From the NCBI RefSeq assembly GCF_002197845.1, contig NZ_NIDE01000017.1, forward strand, positions 1,162,712 through 1,226,711: 64,000 bases of DNA, read 5' to 3'. Below, one piece after another: positions 18,064-26,463 of the stretch (positions are counted from its first letter, which is position 1; every line of letters begins with the position of its first letter). The stretch is from Fimbriiglobus ruber. Lineage in GTDB: Bacteria > Planctomycetota > Planctomycetia > Gemmatales > Gemmataceae. Below the pieces are notes generated by a model. The model ran no database searches, had not been told where the DNA came from, and saw only the letters and a program-made list of their open reading frames with translations. The position numbers were made by a program, and so were the translations under genes.

Positions 18064-18243
18064 CTATTTGTCTTGTTGGTTATGCATGACCAGTTCGGCA
18101 ATTTCCTGTAGCTGCTCCCGCTCGAGTTCCGGGATCAAGAACCAAAGGACCGGAGCTGCCGCCCCGTAATGCATCGGCAGATCGGGGTGGAGTTCGCCGC
18201 AGCAGCGACATCGCCACTTGCGCTTGCTCGACTTCTTCCCCAA
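18064..18243 (-). CDS. Truncated DUF2199-like zinc-ribbon protein
   Basis: A 59-aa product starting at TTG 18243. AAGGAG lies 7 bases upstream and overlaps the stop codon of the preceding Clp-N gene, so translation is probably coupled. The sequence WRCRCCGELHPDLPMHYG followed by PVLWFLIPELERE matches the start of DUF2199 proteins (CxxCGxxH..LP...G...P..W), which are normally about 150 aa. Here a TAG follows soon after, so only the zinc-ribbon-like N-terminus and one helix remain. Function is unknown. It may be a remnant or a shortened but maintained form; the intact ribosome site argues it is translated. Confidence 0.55.
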   Translation of the reverse strand: MGKKSSKRKWRCRCCGELHPDLPMHYGAAAPVLWFLIPELEREQLQEIAELVMHNQQDK

Positions 18244-18254
18244 GTCACCACTCC

Positions 18255-18722
18255 TTAGCCATTTGGCCGATCCGTCACCAACAACTCACCGAGGCGTTCC
18301 AGGTCGACGCCGAGGCGGATAAGGGCGGCCAATCCGATCCCGTCGGCCATCAGGGCCAGGAGCAAGTGTTCCGGCTCCGCGACCGGTGCTTGGCGGGCAC
18401 GGGCCTCATCCGCCGCCCACGCAATCGCCCGGCGAGCCGTTGGCGTGATCGGCAGCGGGCCCGTCAGAACCTCGCCAGGATCACCTTTCAGGTCGTCAGC
18501 GAGAGCGACCTGCAGCCGCTGCCGGGTGACTCCGACCGCGGACAAGGCGCGGCCGGCGGCCCTGTCCACGAGCCGGGTGAGGGCGAGCAGCAGATGTTGT
18601 GTGCCGATAAACTCCTGCCCGTAGGTTACGGCCTCATATTGGGCGAGCGGCAGCAACTCGTCGACCGTGGCCGCGTTCGCTGGCGGGAAGGCACTCATGC
18701 GCTGAAATAACCAGCCGAGCAT
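18255..18722 (-). CDS. Stand-alone Clp N-terminal domain protein
   Basis: A 155-aa protein consisting of the double Clp-N repeat (PF02861), the substrate and adaptor-binding domain of ClpA/ClpC. Repeat one is VDELLPLAQYEAVTYGQEFI with GTQHLLLALTRL; repeat two is PTARRAIAWAADEARARQAP with EPEHLLLALM. No AAA+ domain follows. ATG 18722 is used (GGAAAGG 8 bases upstream); GTG 18725 is one codon earlier. Such free Clp-N proteins could act as adaptors or decoys for a Clp protease (ClpS/ClpI-like roles are inference). It lies 32 bases after the DUF1552 gene and is followed by the coupled 59-aa gene. Confidence 0.82.
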   Translation of the reverse strand: MLGWLFQRMSAFPPANAATVDELLPLAQYEAVTYGQEFIGTQHLLLALTRLVDRAAGRALSAVGVTRQRLQVALADDLKGDPGEVLTGPLPITPTARRAIAWAADEARARQAPVAEPEHLLLALMADGIGLAALIRLGVDLERLGELLVTDRPNG

Positions 18723-18756
18723 CACGAACGCCTTTCCGTGGGAGAAATGCCCCGGA

Positions 18757-20070
18757 TTAAATCTCGGCCAGACGCTCCTTCGAGTCGCCGAAGCTGTCGA
18801 GGTGGACGCCGGCCTTGTCCAAGAGTGACAGGTAAAGGCTGCACATCTTGCGGTTCGGCTTGCCCTGGTAGTCCAGGGTGCGGCCGGTCTTGATCTGGCC
18901 GCCGCCGCGGCCGACCATCACCACCGGCAACTGGTCGTTGTTGTGGTTCCCAGTCATCATGCTCGACATCATCAGGATCATGCTGTTGTCGAGCAGCGTG
19001 CGGTCGCCTTCCTGCACCTGATCGAGCTTCGTAGCGATGTAGGCCAGTTGTTGCGTGAAAAACTGGTTCACCTTCAACCAGTCGGCCCCGTCGGTGTGCG
19101 ACAGGAGGTGGTGGATCATGTAGTCCACCTTCAGGTTCGGGAAGCGGAGCGACGAGTGGTCGTTGTTGAGCTTGAGGGTGCAGACGCGCGTGGTATCGGT
19201 GCGGAAGGCGAGGACGAGGATGTCGCACATGAGCCGCATGTGCTGATCGATGTCCTGGGGGATGCCGTCGGCCGGCCGGGGGACGTCCGGCTTGGCCAGC
19301 GTCGGCCGCCACCCCTGGAGCCGGCCGGCCTTGCCCGCCTGCTCGATCCGCTGCTCCACCTCGCGGACCGACGACAGGTACTCGTCGAGCCGCCGCTGGT
19401 CGGACTTACTCACGGCGTTCCGCAGCCCGCGGGTGTCCTCGGTCACCGCGTCCAGCACGCTCTTGTCGGCCCGGCCGACCTCGTCGCGGAACAGGCGATC
19501 GAACGCGAGGGCGGGATAGAGTTCGAGCGGCGTGGGCGTGGTCGGGGAACTCCACGAGATGTGCGAGCTGTAGATCATCGAGTAGTTTTTGTGGATAGCC
19601 GCGATCGACGGCTCACACCCCAGCACCAGGCTCGGCACCTTCGTCTGATTCTTCAACCGCTCGGCGAGTACCTGATCGCAACTGACGCCGGACTTGATCT
19701 CCCCGGCGGGGGCCAGGTGGGCGCCGGTAAGTAAGTTCCCGGTCTGGCAGCTGTGAATGCCGCCGATCAGGGCTTCCTGGTTGTACAGCCCGCGGAGGAA
19801 GAGCAACTTTTCGCGGACCGGCAAGAGCGGTTCGAGAACCTTCCCGAGTTCCATGTTCTTGCCTTCGCCCTTCGCCCACCACTCCTTGCTGTGGTACCCG
19901 TTCCCGGAGAACAGGCAGGCGAACCGCACCGGCGGCTCCGAGGACGCGGTCTTCGACTTGTCGTCGCCCCACACCGGAACCGACTCCAGCCACGGCAGGG
20001 CCATCGTGACGCCGACGCCCCGCAAGAACGCCCGGCGGGAGAGCGGATGGGTGATCTTCGTGAACTTCAT
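18757..20070 (-). CDS. DUF1552 domain protein, Tat-exported
   Basis: A 437-aa member of DUF1552, a family found mostly in planctomycetes and related bacteria and usually encoded beside DUF1587/1592/1588 cytochrome c-like proteins. ATG 20070 leads to MKFTKITHPLSRRAFLRGVG, a Tat signal (SRRAFLRG) ending near residue 35; a TTG at 20088 is less likely. Conserved segments include VRFACLFSGNGYHSKEWW, LSHTDGADWLKVNQFF and LLDNSMILMMSSMMTGNHNN, typical of the alkaline-phosphatase-like DUF1501/1552 group. The biochemical role is unknown; it is probably periplasmic. Its usual partner is present at 22017-26180 but separated by two other genes. Confidence 0.9.
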   Translation of the reverse strand: MKFTKITHPLSRRAFLRGVGVTMALPWLESVPVWGDDKSKTASSEPPVRFACLFSGNGYHSKEWWAKGEGKNMELGKVLEPLLPVREKLLFLRGLYNQEALIGGIHSCQTGNLLTGAHLAPAGEIKSGVSCDQVLAERLKNQTKVPSLVLGCEPSIAAIHKNYSMIYSSHISWSSPTTPTPLELYPALAFDRLFRDEVGRADKSVLDAVTEDTRGLRNAVSKSDQRRLDEYLSSVREVEQRIEQAGKAGRLQGWRPTLAKPDVPRPADGIPQDIDQHMRLMCDILVLAFRTDTTRVCTLKLNNDHSSLRFPNLKVDYMIHHLLSHTDGADWLKVNQFFTQQLAYIATKLDQVQEGDRTLLDNSMILMMSSMMTGNHNNDQLPVVMVGRGGGQIKTGRTLDYQGKPNRKMCSLYLSLLDKAGVHLDSFGDSKERLAEI

Positions 20071-20100
20071 GGCAGTCGGTCCCTTCAAGTGAATCCGGCT

Positions 20101-20718
20101 CTATCGCAGATCGTCGATGTCTACCGTGCCCCGGCAAGCGTTCAGGAATGAGTCCGCTACTCGCACGCTCTGGTCGGCCCGCCAACCCAGGTTGCCGGAG
20201 TGGGCGCAGACGACCGGGTACTCGTCTCCGATCGCCGACTCACGCATGTCGAATAGATAAAACGTCCCGCCGCCGTTAAAAGCGATCGGGAGTGCCCCGG
20301 GCATGTACTGGGGCACGTTGTACCCGAGTAACATCGACCGCACGCTCCGCAAGGCGTCGAGCGCCGGAAAAAACTGAAACCAGCGCTGCCCGGTGCGAAA
20401 CTCGCCTCCGTTCGACCACTTCAAAAAGTCCAGATACAGGCTCGGGAGCGGTCCCCAGGGGAGAATCCAACGTTCGGGATCGAACGGGCGGTAAGCGGCA
20501 TGAAGCGAGTCACTGGCAGGAAACGGATTCTGTTGTCTCCGATTGATCGTCGTAATTTCGGCTGCTCGGAGCGGTTCCCCGACGGACTCAGCAAACCCTG
20601 CAAGAGTCGCCCCAGAAGCCCCAGCTTCGGGGTAGGTCTCGTCGAAGACTGATGGCCATTTTAACGCATTCTGTTTCATTCGCGGCAGCGGTTGGACCGG
20701 TTGTCGAATTATGGTCAT
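20101..20718 (-). CDS. SMI1/KNR4 (SUKH) family protein
   Basis: A 205-aa cytosolic protein. The C-terminal half carries SUKH features: LPSLYLDFLKWSNGGEFRTG, LPIAFNGGGTFYLFDMRES and EYPVVCAHSGNLGW, with a final helix. SUKH proteins are often immunity proteins for contact-dependent or polymorphic toxins, but many in planctomycetes are orphan. ATG 20718 is chosen as the first start after the non-coding upstream stretch; ATG 20676 (MKQNALKWP) is possible. No strong ribosome site was seen at either. No toxin gene is adjacent, so an immunity role is unsupported here. Confidence 0.72.
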   Translation of the reverse strand: MTIIRQPVQPLPRMKQNALKWPSVFDETYPEAGASGATLAGFAESVGEPLRAAEITTINRRQQNPFPASDSLHAAYRPFDPERWILPWGPLPSLYLDFLKWSNGGEFRTGQRWFQFFPALDALRSVRSMLLGYNVPQYMPGALPIAFNGGGTFYLFDMRESAIGDEYPVVCAHSGNLGWRADQSVRVADSFLNACRGTVDIDDLR

Positions 20719-21011
20719 CGACCATCTGTTAGGTGTACCTAATTTTTTCCTTTTTTTCCCCCATCTCGGGGACTGACTGCCCACACTACAGGCAACAAGA
20801 TACGTGGACCGACTACCACGGTGGGCGGCTCGTGGGCTAGATGGCATACCTTCTGGGACACACGGCAGACTTTCACCACACTTCGTCGCGGCGTCCGAAA
20901 TATCGCTTGGCTTCGATTGAAAAGAAATGGCTCCGCGCGACCAGCCAGGCATAACAAGGCGAACGCGGGCCGTGATACACACGGGCCGCGAATCGATTGC
21001 CCCGAGGGAGT

Positions 21012-21674
21012 CTATTTGATGGCCCGGCGACGGGCGGCTTCGGGTTTGCCGTCACTCAGGTGAATGAGTCCGAGCGCGATGCATTGCCCGTTTTCGGCGA
21101 AGGCCGAGATGCCGACCGCCAGCTGACCGTCCGTCGAAATCTCGCTCTTGCCACCAATACCCTGATTGCCGAGCCACTCACTTTCGTACGTATCTTCCAT
21201 GTCGAGGTGATCGACTTCGACTTTCGAGAATTTGACTTTCGCCGCGGTCAACGTGTGCGCGGTCCTGAGAACCAACCCGGAGACGGCGTAGCCCTTCTTC
21301 GCCATGACGGTTACGGTCTGGATTTTCGGACCACGATTTCGCGGCAGCTCGAACGCCCCGAACGCTCTCTCGACCATGGCCCCGTGCTTGGTCATGTGGA
21401 CCGGTTTGATGCCATAAAGTAGTGGCTTTTGGGAACCGTCCTGCCCCACTCCAAAATCGAATCCGACGATGTATCCGTCTTTGCTGACCTGGTCGATCGG
21501 TTCCCTACCGAGTGCCGAACCGAGTACCCTCGTCTTCTCGATGTTTTTCGCGGCGACTTCCTCCCGGACAACGCGAATCGCAGGCGTTTCGTCCTCGGCT
21601 CGCAAGTTTGCTGTCAGAGTGAAAGCCAGCCCGAGGACCACGACAACCGTGCGCGCCCAGAATTTGGTACTCAT
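21012..21674 (-). CDS. Exported protein of unknown function
   Basis: A 220-aa protein. ATG 21674 gives MSTKFWARTVVVVLGLAFTL with cleavage likely after TANLRAE, a clear Sec signal peptide; AAAGGTG lies upstream. The mature part has no cysteines suggestive of metal binding and no motif I recognise. Repeated beta-like segments (KDGYIVGFDFGVGQDG, KIQTVTVMAKKGYAVSGLV, VKFSKVEVDHLDMEDTYESE, LGLIHLSDGKPEAA) suggest an all-beta fold. The open frame continues upstream to 21830, but that part covers a palindromic repeat and should not be coding. Confidence 0.7.
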   Translation of the reverse strand: MSTKFWARTVVVVLGLAFTLTANLRAEDETPAIRVVREEVAAKNIEKTRVLGSALGREPIDQVSKDGYIVGFDFGVGQDGSQKPLLYGIKPVHMTKHGAMVERAFGAFELPRNRGPKIQTVTVMAKKGYAVSGLVLRTAHTLTAAKVKFSKVEVDHLDMEDTYESEWLGNQGIGGKSEISTDGQLAVGISAFAENGQCIALGLIHLSDGKPEAARRRAIK

Positions 21675-21692
21675 GAGCAACACCTTTGTGGC

Positions 21693-21824
21693 GGCACGTT
21701 TCCAACGTGCCGGAGCCGCCCCGACATAAGCGGGCGGAATCCCGAAAAAAGACGACACCACGACACACACGGCCGACACGACAAAAGGCGACCCACGAGC
21801 CACGGGCACGTTGGAAACGTGCCC
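21693..21824. repeat. Pair of palindromic repeats with GGCACGTT..AACGTGCC cores
   Basis: Two short palindromes lie in the 340-base gap upstream of the exported-protein gene. One is GGCACGTTTCCAACGTGCC at 21693-21711, the other GGGCACGTTGGAAACGTGCC near 21804-21823, with related but inverted centres (TCC versus GGA). The flanks (GTGGCGGCAC and GTGCCCCCAC) extend the inverted relation, so together they form one larger inverted repeat. They appear to be dispersed intergenic repeats rather than operators. Confidence 0.7.
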
Positions 21825-22016
21825 CCACAACTTTTAGAACAAATTGGTTGAAATGATGGCCGCGACTGGAAAATCCTGAGGCTTCTCACTGAACACAGCG
21901 GGTGAGTCGCGGGTGTGGTGTCCCCGGACCACTCTGGTCGCGCTCCGCGAGAAGTCCCCACATCATTCGGGCAGAGCCAATGCCATTTGGCCCTGCCCGA
22001 CTCATTGCCCGAGGAA

Positions 22017-25000
22017 TTACTCCTCGAATTCGCTGCCTCGCACCATCCGGAACTGCGGGCTGCGCACGACCGCATCCACGACAGCCGATACTCGTCCGCC
22101 GTGCTTGTTTAGCGCGATTACCATCTCGTCGAGCAGTGTCTCGTCCGACAGGGCCACGGCACGACCCAGCGCGTAGCCGAGGAGCCGCTTGCAGAAGAGC
22201 CGCACGACCACGTCTTTCTTTTTGGTTAGCAGGTACGTTCGCAGGCCGTCGATGCCGTCGAACTCGGTGCCGTCTCGGAGTTTCGCCTTCGTGTCGATCG
22301 CCAGCCCGCCGAGGTCTTTTTCCCGCAGCCGGCCGATGGGATCGTACTTCTCCAGGGCGAACCCGAACGGGTCGATACGGACGTGGCAGGTCGCGCAGGC
22401 CGCGTCCTTCGCGTGCCGCTCGACTTGCTGCCGCATCGTCAGGCCGCCGTCGCCTTCTTCCTCGGGCAACCGCGGGACGTTCGCCGGCGGCCGGGGGAGT
22501 TTCTCCCCGAGCAGCGTTTCCACCACCCAGTTGCCCCGAAGAACGGGGCTCGACCGCGACGCCCCGGCTTCCTTGGTCTGCACGCTCGCCAGCCCCAACA
22601 CACCGCCTCGGCCGTACTTCCGCACGCCTTCGACCCGCCGCCATTGTGGCCCGGTTACGCCCGGGATGCCGTAATGCTTCGCCAGTTTCTCGTTGAGGAA
22701 TGTGTAATCCGCGTCGAGAACTTGCGTCACTGCTCGGTCGGCCCGGAAGAGGTCCTGGAAGAACAGGATCGATTCTTCGTAAATCGCCTTCCGCAGGTCG
22801 GCGTCGAACGTGGGGAACAGCTTCTCGTTCTTCTCCTTGAGGTCGTCGAACCCGCGGACGTGAATCCATTGCGTACCGAACTCGGTGGCCAGCGCCCGGA
22901 GTCGGTCGTCTGTCAGCATCCGCCGGACCTGGGCCGCCAGCACGTCCGGCTCGTGGAGTCGCCCCGCGGCGGCATGTGATCGCAGCTCGTCGTCGGGCGC
23001 GCTCGACCACAGGAAATAGCTCAGGCGGGAAGCCAGTTCCCAGTCGTTGACGGCAACCGGCGTCTTGCCTGCCGGCGCCCGCTCGATGCGGAACAGGAAC
23101 GCGGGCGCGACCAGCACACGAGCTAGCACGCCGCGGAAAGCCTCCTCGTGTCCGGCCCCCTTCCCGCGGATCGCCTTGTACAAGGCGAGCAGGTCGGCTT
23201 TTTCCTTGTCTTGCGCCGGTCGCCGGTACGCTTGGCCGGCGAACGCCAGCAGCACGTCGAGCTGCTTCGGGATCGCCGCCGCCTCGTCCGCCAGGAGTTC
23301 GTCGGCCCGTTTCTTGAAGGCCGGCCGAATCCCCTCGAAGAATGCGAGCAGTTCTTTCGACTGGTCCTGTGTGACGAAACCGGTGAACGTCGGCAGGTAG
23401 TTGTTCTCGGCCACGGCTTGCCGGCTGATGAACCGGTGCTCGGCCCACAGGCGATCGAGTTGCCGCCGGGCGTCCGCGTCGAGAAACAGCCGGGCGAGCG
23501 GCTCGTCCTCGCGGTGGAACATCTTCAGCGAAATGACCTCATCGCTCGGGACGACGGGCGGGTAGCAAAGAAACCTCGGGAACACCCGGCGGAAATCGTC
23601 GTGCCCCTGGAGGAGTCGCTTGTACGCCCCGCCGTCCGGCGACGCCAGCACCGGAGTGTCACCGCCCTCCGCACCGCCCGACTTGGGCGGCGCGGTTAGC
23701 GCCCGGACGTGAACGACGCGGTCGCCGGGCGGGCCGCCCAGCCGGCCGTCGACCACGAACACGCGACCGGCGAACAGGGCCGCCGGCAGCCGCACCGCGA
23801 CGACCTCGTTTGAACCGGCGGCGAGGCTGGCCTCGTCCGCGGACGGTCCGCCGAAGCGGCTCGTCGGTAGACCGTAAGCGCCCCCCTTCGGCCGTGGCTT
23901 CGCGAGCCGGGCGACGTCGACCCCCGCGAACAACGAGCCGTTCCCCGCCACGAGCTTGTCGTAGAGGGCGCGGTCGGGATCGTTTTCTTTTGTCGGCCGC
24001 GGCCCGGACAGCAAGGCTTCGACCTGCCCGGCGAGTTTCGCCGCCTCGGTCCGCCCGTTGGGGTCGGCGGCCGCCTGGCGCCACCGGCCGAGAACCGAGT
24101 TCGGCGGGACCGGCGGAGCCAGCCCGCTGCTCCCCCGCTTCGACGGCCCGCGGGCAAAACTCCAGGTGTCCGCGTTCCCGTACTTGTCCGCGTGCGGGTT
24201 GCCGGCCTGGACACTGTCGGCCACGTCCGCCGCGAGGTGCCACGCGCGCCCGGCCGGGTTCTCTTCCGTGACGGTGAACGCGACTTCGGTCAAATCGCAG
24301 CTGTGATTGCCGTCCCGGGCGTCCACCGCCAACACGATCTGATCGCCCTTTTCGACCACCAGCGTCTTGGCCGGCGGCTTCGCTTCCTGACCGAGTTCGA
24401 TCACCCCCTCGCCGAGAACGACCGCCGACCCGGCTCGCCGCCGTTCGAGCCGCCACGCGACGCCGTTGCCGCACGTCGGGTCTGCGTGGGCGATGCGGGC
24501 CGTGACCCGGACGCCCCCGGCCACCGGGCTCTTCCAGACGACAGCGGCAACTTCGTCGGGCGACGGGTGGACCGCGACCCCATGCGGCGCCATCCGGCCG
24601 GGCACCTGCTCCACCTTGCCCGAAGCGTTCGCGATGACGATCGGGTGGTTGCTGCCCCGTTTGTGCCAGCCGTTGACGGCGGGGCGCGCGGGGTTTCTCG
24701 CGGTCTTTTCTTCCAGCAGTTCCAGCGGCACTGCGGCAATCATCTTCGGCTCACCGTTCTTGACCGGCTCGACGGCCAGCACTTTGATCCATTGCTTCAA
24801 GAACAGAGCGTCGAGCCCGTACTTCCTGGCCAGGTCGTCCGGCGAGAGCTTCCGGTCGTTGGCTACCTCCACCACGGCGGCAAGGTACTTCGCGCTGCCG
24901 ATGAACGCGGACGGGTAATCGACCTCAAAGGCCGGCCCGTACTGGGCGTAGTCCCGCAAGAGGAGCGGGGACTTACCGCCCCCCTCGAACCGGGGGCGTT

Positions 25001-26180
25001 GCCAGACGACGTGCCCGGGACCGGCCGGCGCCGCCTCGCTGGCGGCCAGGTACAGCGTGACGTCGGGCTGGCCCGGCACCGGCTTGATCGACACGCGGAG
25101 CGGGACCGAAGCGGCCGCGGGCGGGTCGAGCGCGACCTGGCGGCTCGTACTCTCCGCGAGGCCGTTGGGGGTCGAGTGGACGTAGCTACCGACCTTCACC
25201 GCCTGCCACAACCCGGTCTGCCACCCCGCGACCGCATCGGCGAGGGCGGCCACGTCCTTGTCCCCGGCCGTTCGCCATCGGGCGCGGATCGCGTCGAGCG
25301 GGTACGACGGGGTTTTGTGCGTCAGGGTTTGCCAGAGTGTGCCGAAGTACTTCGCATTCAGCTTTTCCCGGGCCGCGACGGCTGCGGGCGTGGTAGTGCC
25401 GGCGAGCAATGCGTCGCGGTGGCGGACGGCGGCCGCGAGGTACGGGCGGACCTGTAGGCGGCCCTCGCCCTCGGCATACGGGGCGTAAAACTGGCGGAGG
25501 CGGGCGGTGCTTTCGTCGGTCCAGTCGCGGCGGTTCTTCGACGGCGAGAACCGGAACCCGTCGGGCAGCAGGACGGCGTGGTCGGCGGTGTCTTTGGCCG
25601 CGTTGAGGTACTTGGTGAGGAGCGTCGGGGAAACGTCCGAAAGCGCCTCGGCGGCGTTGGTGAACCCCTCGCCGGCCGCCCCGTCGGCCGGGAACTCGCG
25701 GGTCGGCCGCAGGTCGACGCCGGTCAGGTCGCGGATCGTGCAATCGTATTCGGTGTTACTCAGCCGGCGGAGCGGGACGTCCCCCGGGTCGCCGGCCCGC
25801 GCGCGGGCCTCGGCGTCCAGAAACCCGCGGGCCCAGGCGACGATCCGTTTGCGCTCGTCGGCCGTGGGCTGCGGCTTCTCCTTCGGCGGCATCTCGCCCG
25901 CCTCAAGCTGTTCGATGACGTGCTGCCAGGGCTTGAGGTCTTTGCGGATCAGGTCGAGCGAAGTGAACCGTTCCAGATCGAGGTCGCCCTTCTGGACCTT
26001 CGCGGAGTGGCAGGCCGCACAATATTTCTGGACGAGCGGCCGGACGGTCGTGGTGTACTCGGCCTTCGCGTCGGCCGCGGCGGGCTTCTGTGCCGTGCCG
26101 GAGCCGCTGACCGCCAGTGCGAGTACGCCCAACACGGTGGCGACACGCAGAACCCATAACGGCCAGGGAGAATGGCTCAT
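22017..26180 (-). CDS. Large DUF1587/DUF1592/DUF1588/DUF1585 cytochrome c-like protein
   Basis: A 1,387-aa exported protein (hydrophobic segment LRVATVLGVLALAVSG). A PSD-type cytochrome c-like domain carries CAACH at residues 54-58. DUF1587 follows (PLRRLSNTEYDCTIRDLTGV). A central region with beta-rich carbohydrate-binding-like character spans roughly residues 300-830. DUF1592 is marked by WELASRLSYFLWSSAPDDEL, DUF1588 by ADYTFLNEKLAKHYGIPGV and a second heme-type site DAACATCHVRIDPFG, and DUF1585 by LFCKRLLGYALGRAVALSDE at the end. The AAGGA ribosome site is 5 bases before the ATG. The family is planctomycete-enriched; a redox role in the periplasm is likely but not proven. It is normally paired with a DUF1552 protein, found here 2 kb downstream. 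Confidence 0.93.
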   Translation of the reverse strand: MSHSPWPLWVLRVATVLGVLALAVSGSGTAQKPAAADAKAEYTTTVRPLVQKYCAACHSAKVQKGDLDLERFTSLDLIRKDLKPWQHVIEQLEAGEMPPKEKPQPTADERKRIVAWARGFLDAEARARAGDPGDVPLRRLSNTEYDCTIRDLTGVDLRPTREFPADGAAGEGFTNAAEALSDVSPTLLTKYLNAAKDTADHAVLLPDGFRFSPSKNRRDWTDESTARLRQFYAPYAEGEGRLQVRPYLAAAVRHRDALLAGTTTPAAVAAREKLNAKYFGTLWQTLTHKTPSYPLDAIRARWRTAGDKDVAALADAVAGWQTGLWQAVKVGSYVHSTPNGLAESTSRQVALDPPAAASVPLRVSIKPVPGQPDVTLYLAASEAAPAGPGHVVWQRPRFEGGGKSPLLLRDYAQYGPAFEVDYPSAFIGSAKYLAAVVEVANDRKLSPDDLARKYGLDALFLKQWIKVLAVEPVKNGEPKMIAAVPLELLEEKTARNPARPAVNGWHKRGSNHPIVIANASGKVEQVPGRMAPHGVAVHPSPDEVAAVVWKSPVAGGVRVTARIAHADPTCGNGVAWRLERRRAGSAVVLGEGVIELGQEAKPPAKTLVVEKGDQIVLAVDARDGNHSCDLTEVAFTVTEENPAGRAWHLAADVADSVQAGNPHADKYGNADTWSFARGPSKRGSSGLAPPVPPNSVLGRWRQAAADPNGRTEAAKLAGQVEALLSGPRPTKENDPDRALYDKLVAGNGSLFAGVDVARLAKPRPKGGAYGLPTSRFGGPSADEASLAAGSNEVVAVRLPAALFAGRVFVVDGRLGGPPGDRVVHVRALTAPPKSGGAEGGDTPVLASPDGGAYKRLLQGHDDFRRVFPRFLCYPPVVPSDEVISLKMFHREDEPLARLFLDADARRQLDRLWAEHRFISRQAVAENNYLPTFTGFVTQDQSKELLAFFEGIRPAFKKRADELLADEAAAIPKQLDVLLAFAGQAYRRPAQDKEKADLLALYKAIRGKGAGHEEAFRGVLARVLVAPAFLFRIERAPAGKTPVAVNDWELASRLSYFLWSSAPDDELRSHAAAGRLHEPDVLAAQVRRMLTDDRLRALATEFGTQWIHVRGFDDLKEKNEKLFPTFDADLRKAIYEESILFFQDLFRADRAVTQVLDADYTFLNEKLAKHYGIPGVTGPQWRRVEGVRKYGRGGVLGLASVQTKEAGASRSSPVLRGNWVVETLLGEKLPRPPANVPRLPEEEGDGGLTMRQQVERHAKDAACATCHVRIDPFGFALEKYDPIGRLREKDLGGLAIDTKAKLRDGTEFDGIDGLRTYLLTKKKDVVVRLFCKRLLGYALGRAVALSDETLLDEMVIALNKHGGRVSAVVDAVVRSPQFRMVRGSEFEE

Positions 26181-26291
26181 GATGATCCTTGGTCAAATCA
26201 CAGCGAGGACGAGGCACAAAGGGGAACAAAAGGCAGGACCGCAATCGACGGCGCTTGGCGTGAAAATCAGTCGCGGGGCGGCGAAGCGGAG

Positions 26292-26406
26292 ACCTCACCT
26301 CCAACCCCTCTCCGACGCGGAGAGGGGAGCCCGAGCGGACGGCTCGCTGATCGAGGTTGGCGGTTCGGTTCCCCCTCTCCGCGTCGGAGAGGGGTTGGGG
26401 GTCAGG
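26292..26406. repeat. Inverted repeat built of two small palindromes
   Basis: Arms 26292-26327 and 26372-26406 are complementary with few mismatches. Each contains the self-complementary CTCTCCGACGCGGAGAG or its complement. The repeat lies in the gap between gnd (ending 26464) and the start of the DUF1592-type gene (26180). It could end gnd transcription, but no T-run is present; the nested design looks more like a dispersed repeat. Confidence 0.7.
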
Positions 26407-26463
26407 TCGGCGCCCCACATCCCCTTAATCTTCGTCCCTCTTCGCAGCCATTCTTCTGCTCGC

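Noticed and set aside
20101-20718. SUKH protein as the immunity half of a toxin system
   Set aside because: No toxin, Rhs or secretion-linked gene is adjacent on either strand.
21675-21830. Longer N-terminus for the exported protein
   Set aside because: It would read through the palindromic repeat and bury a good signal peptide 52 residues inside the protein.
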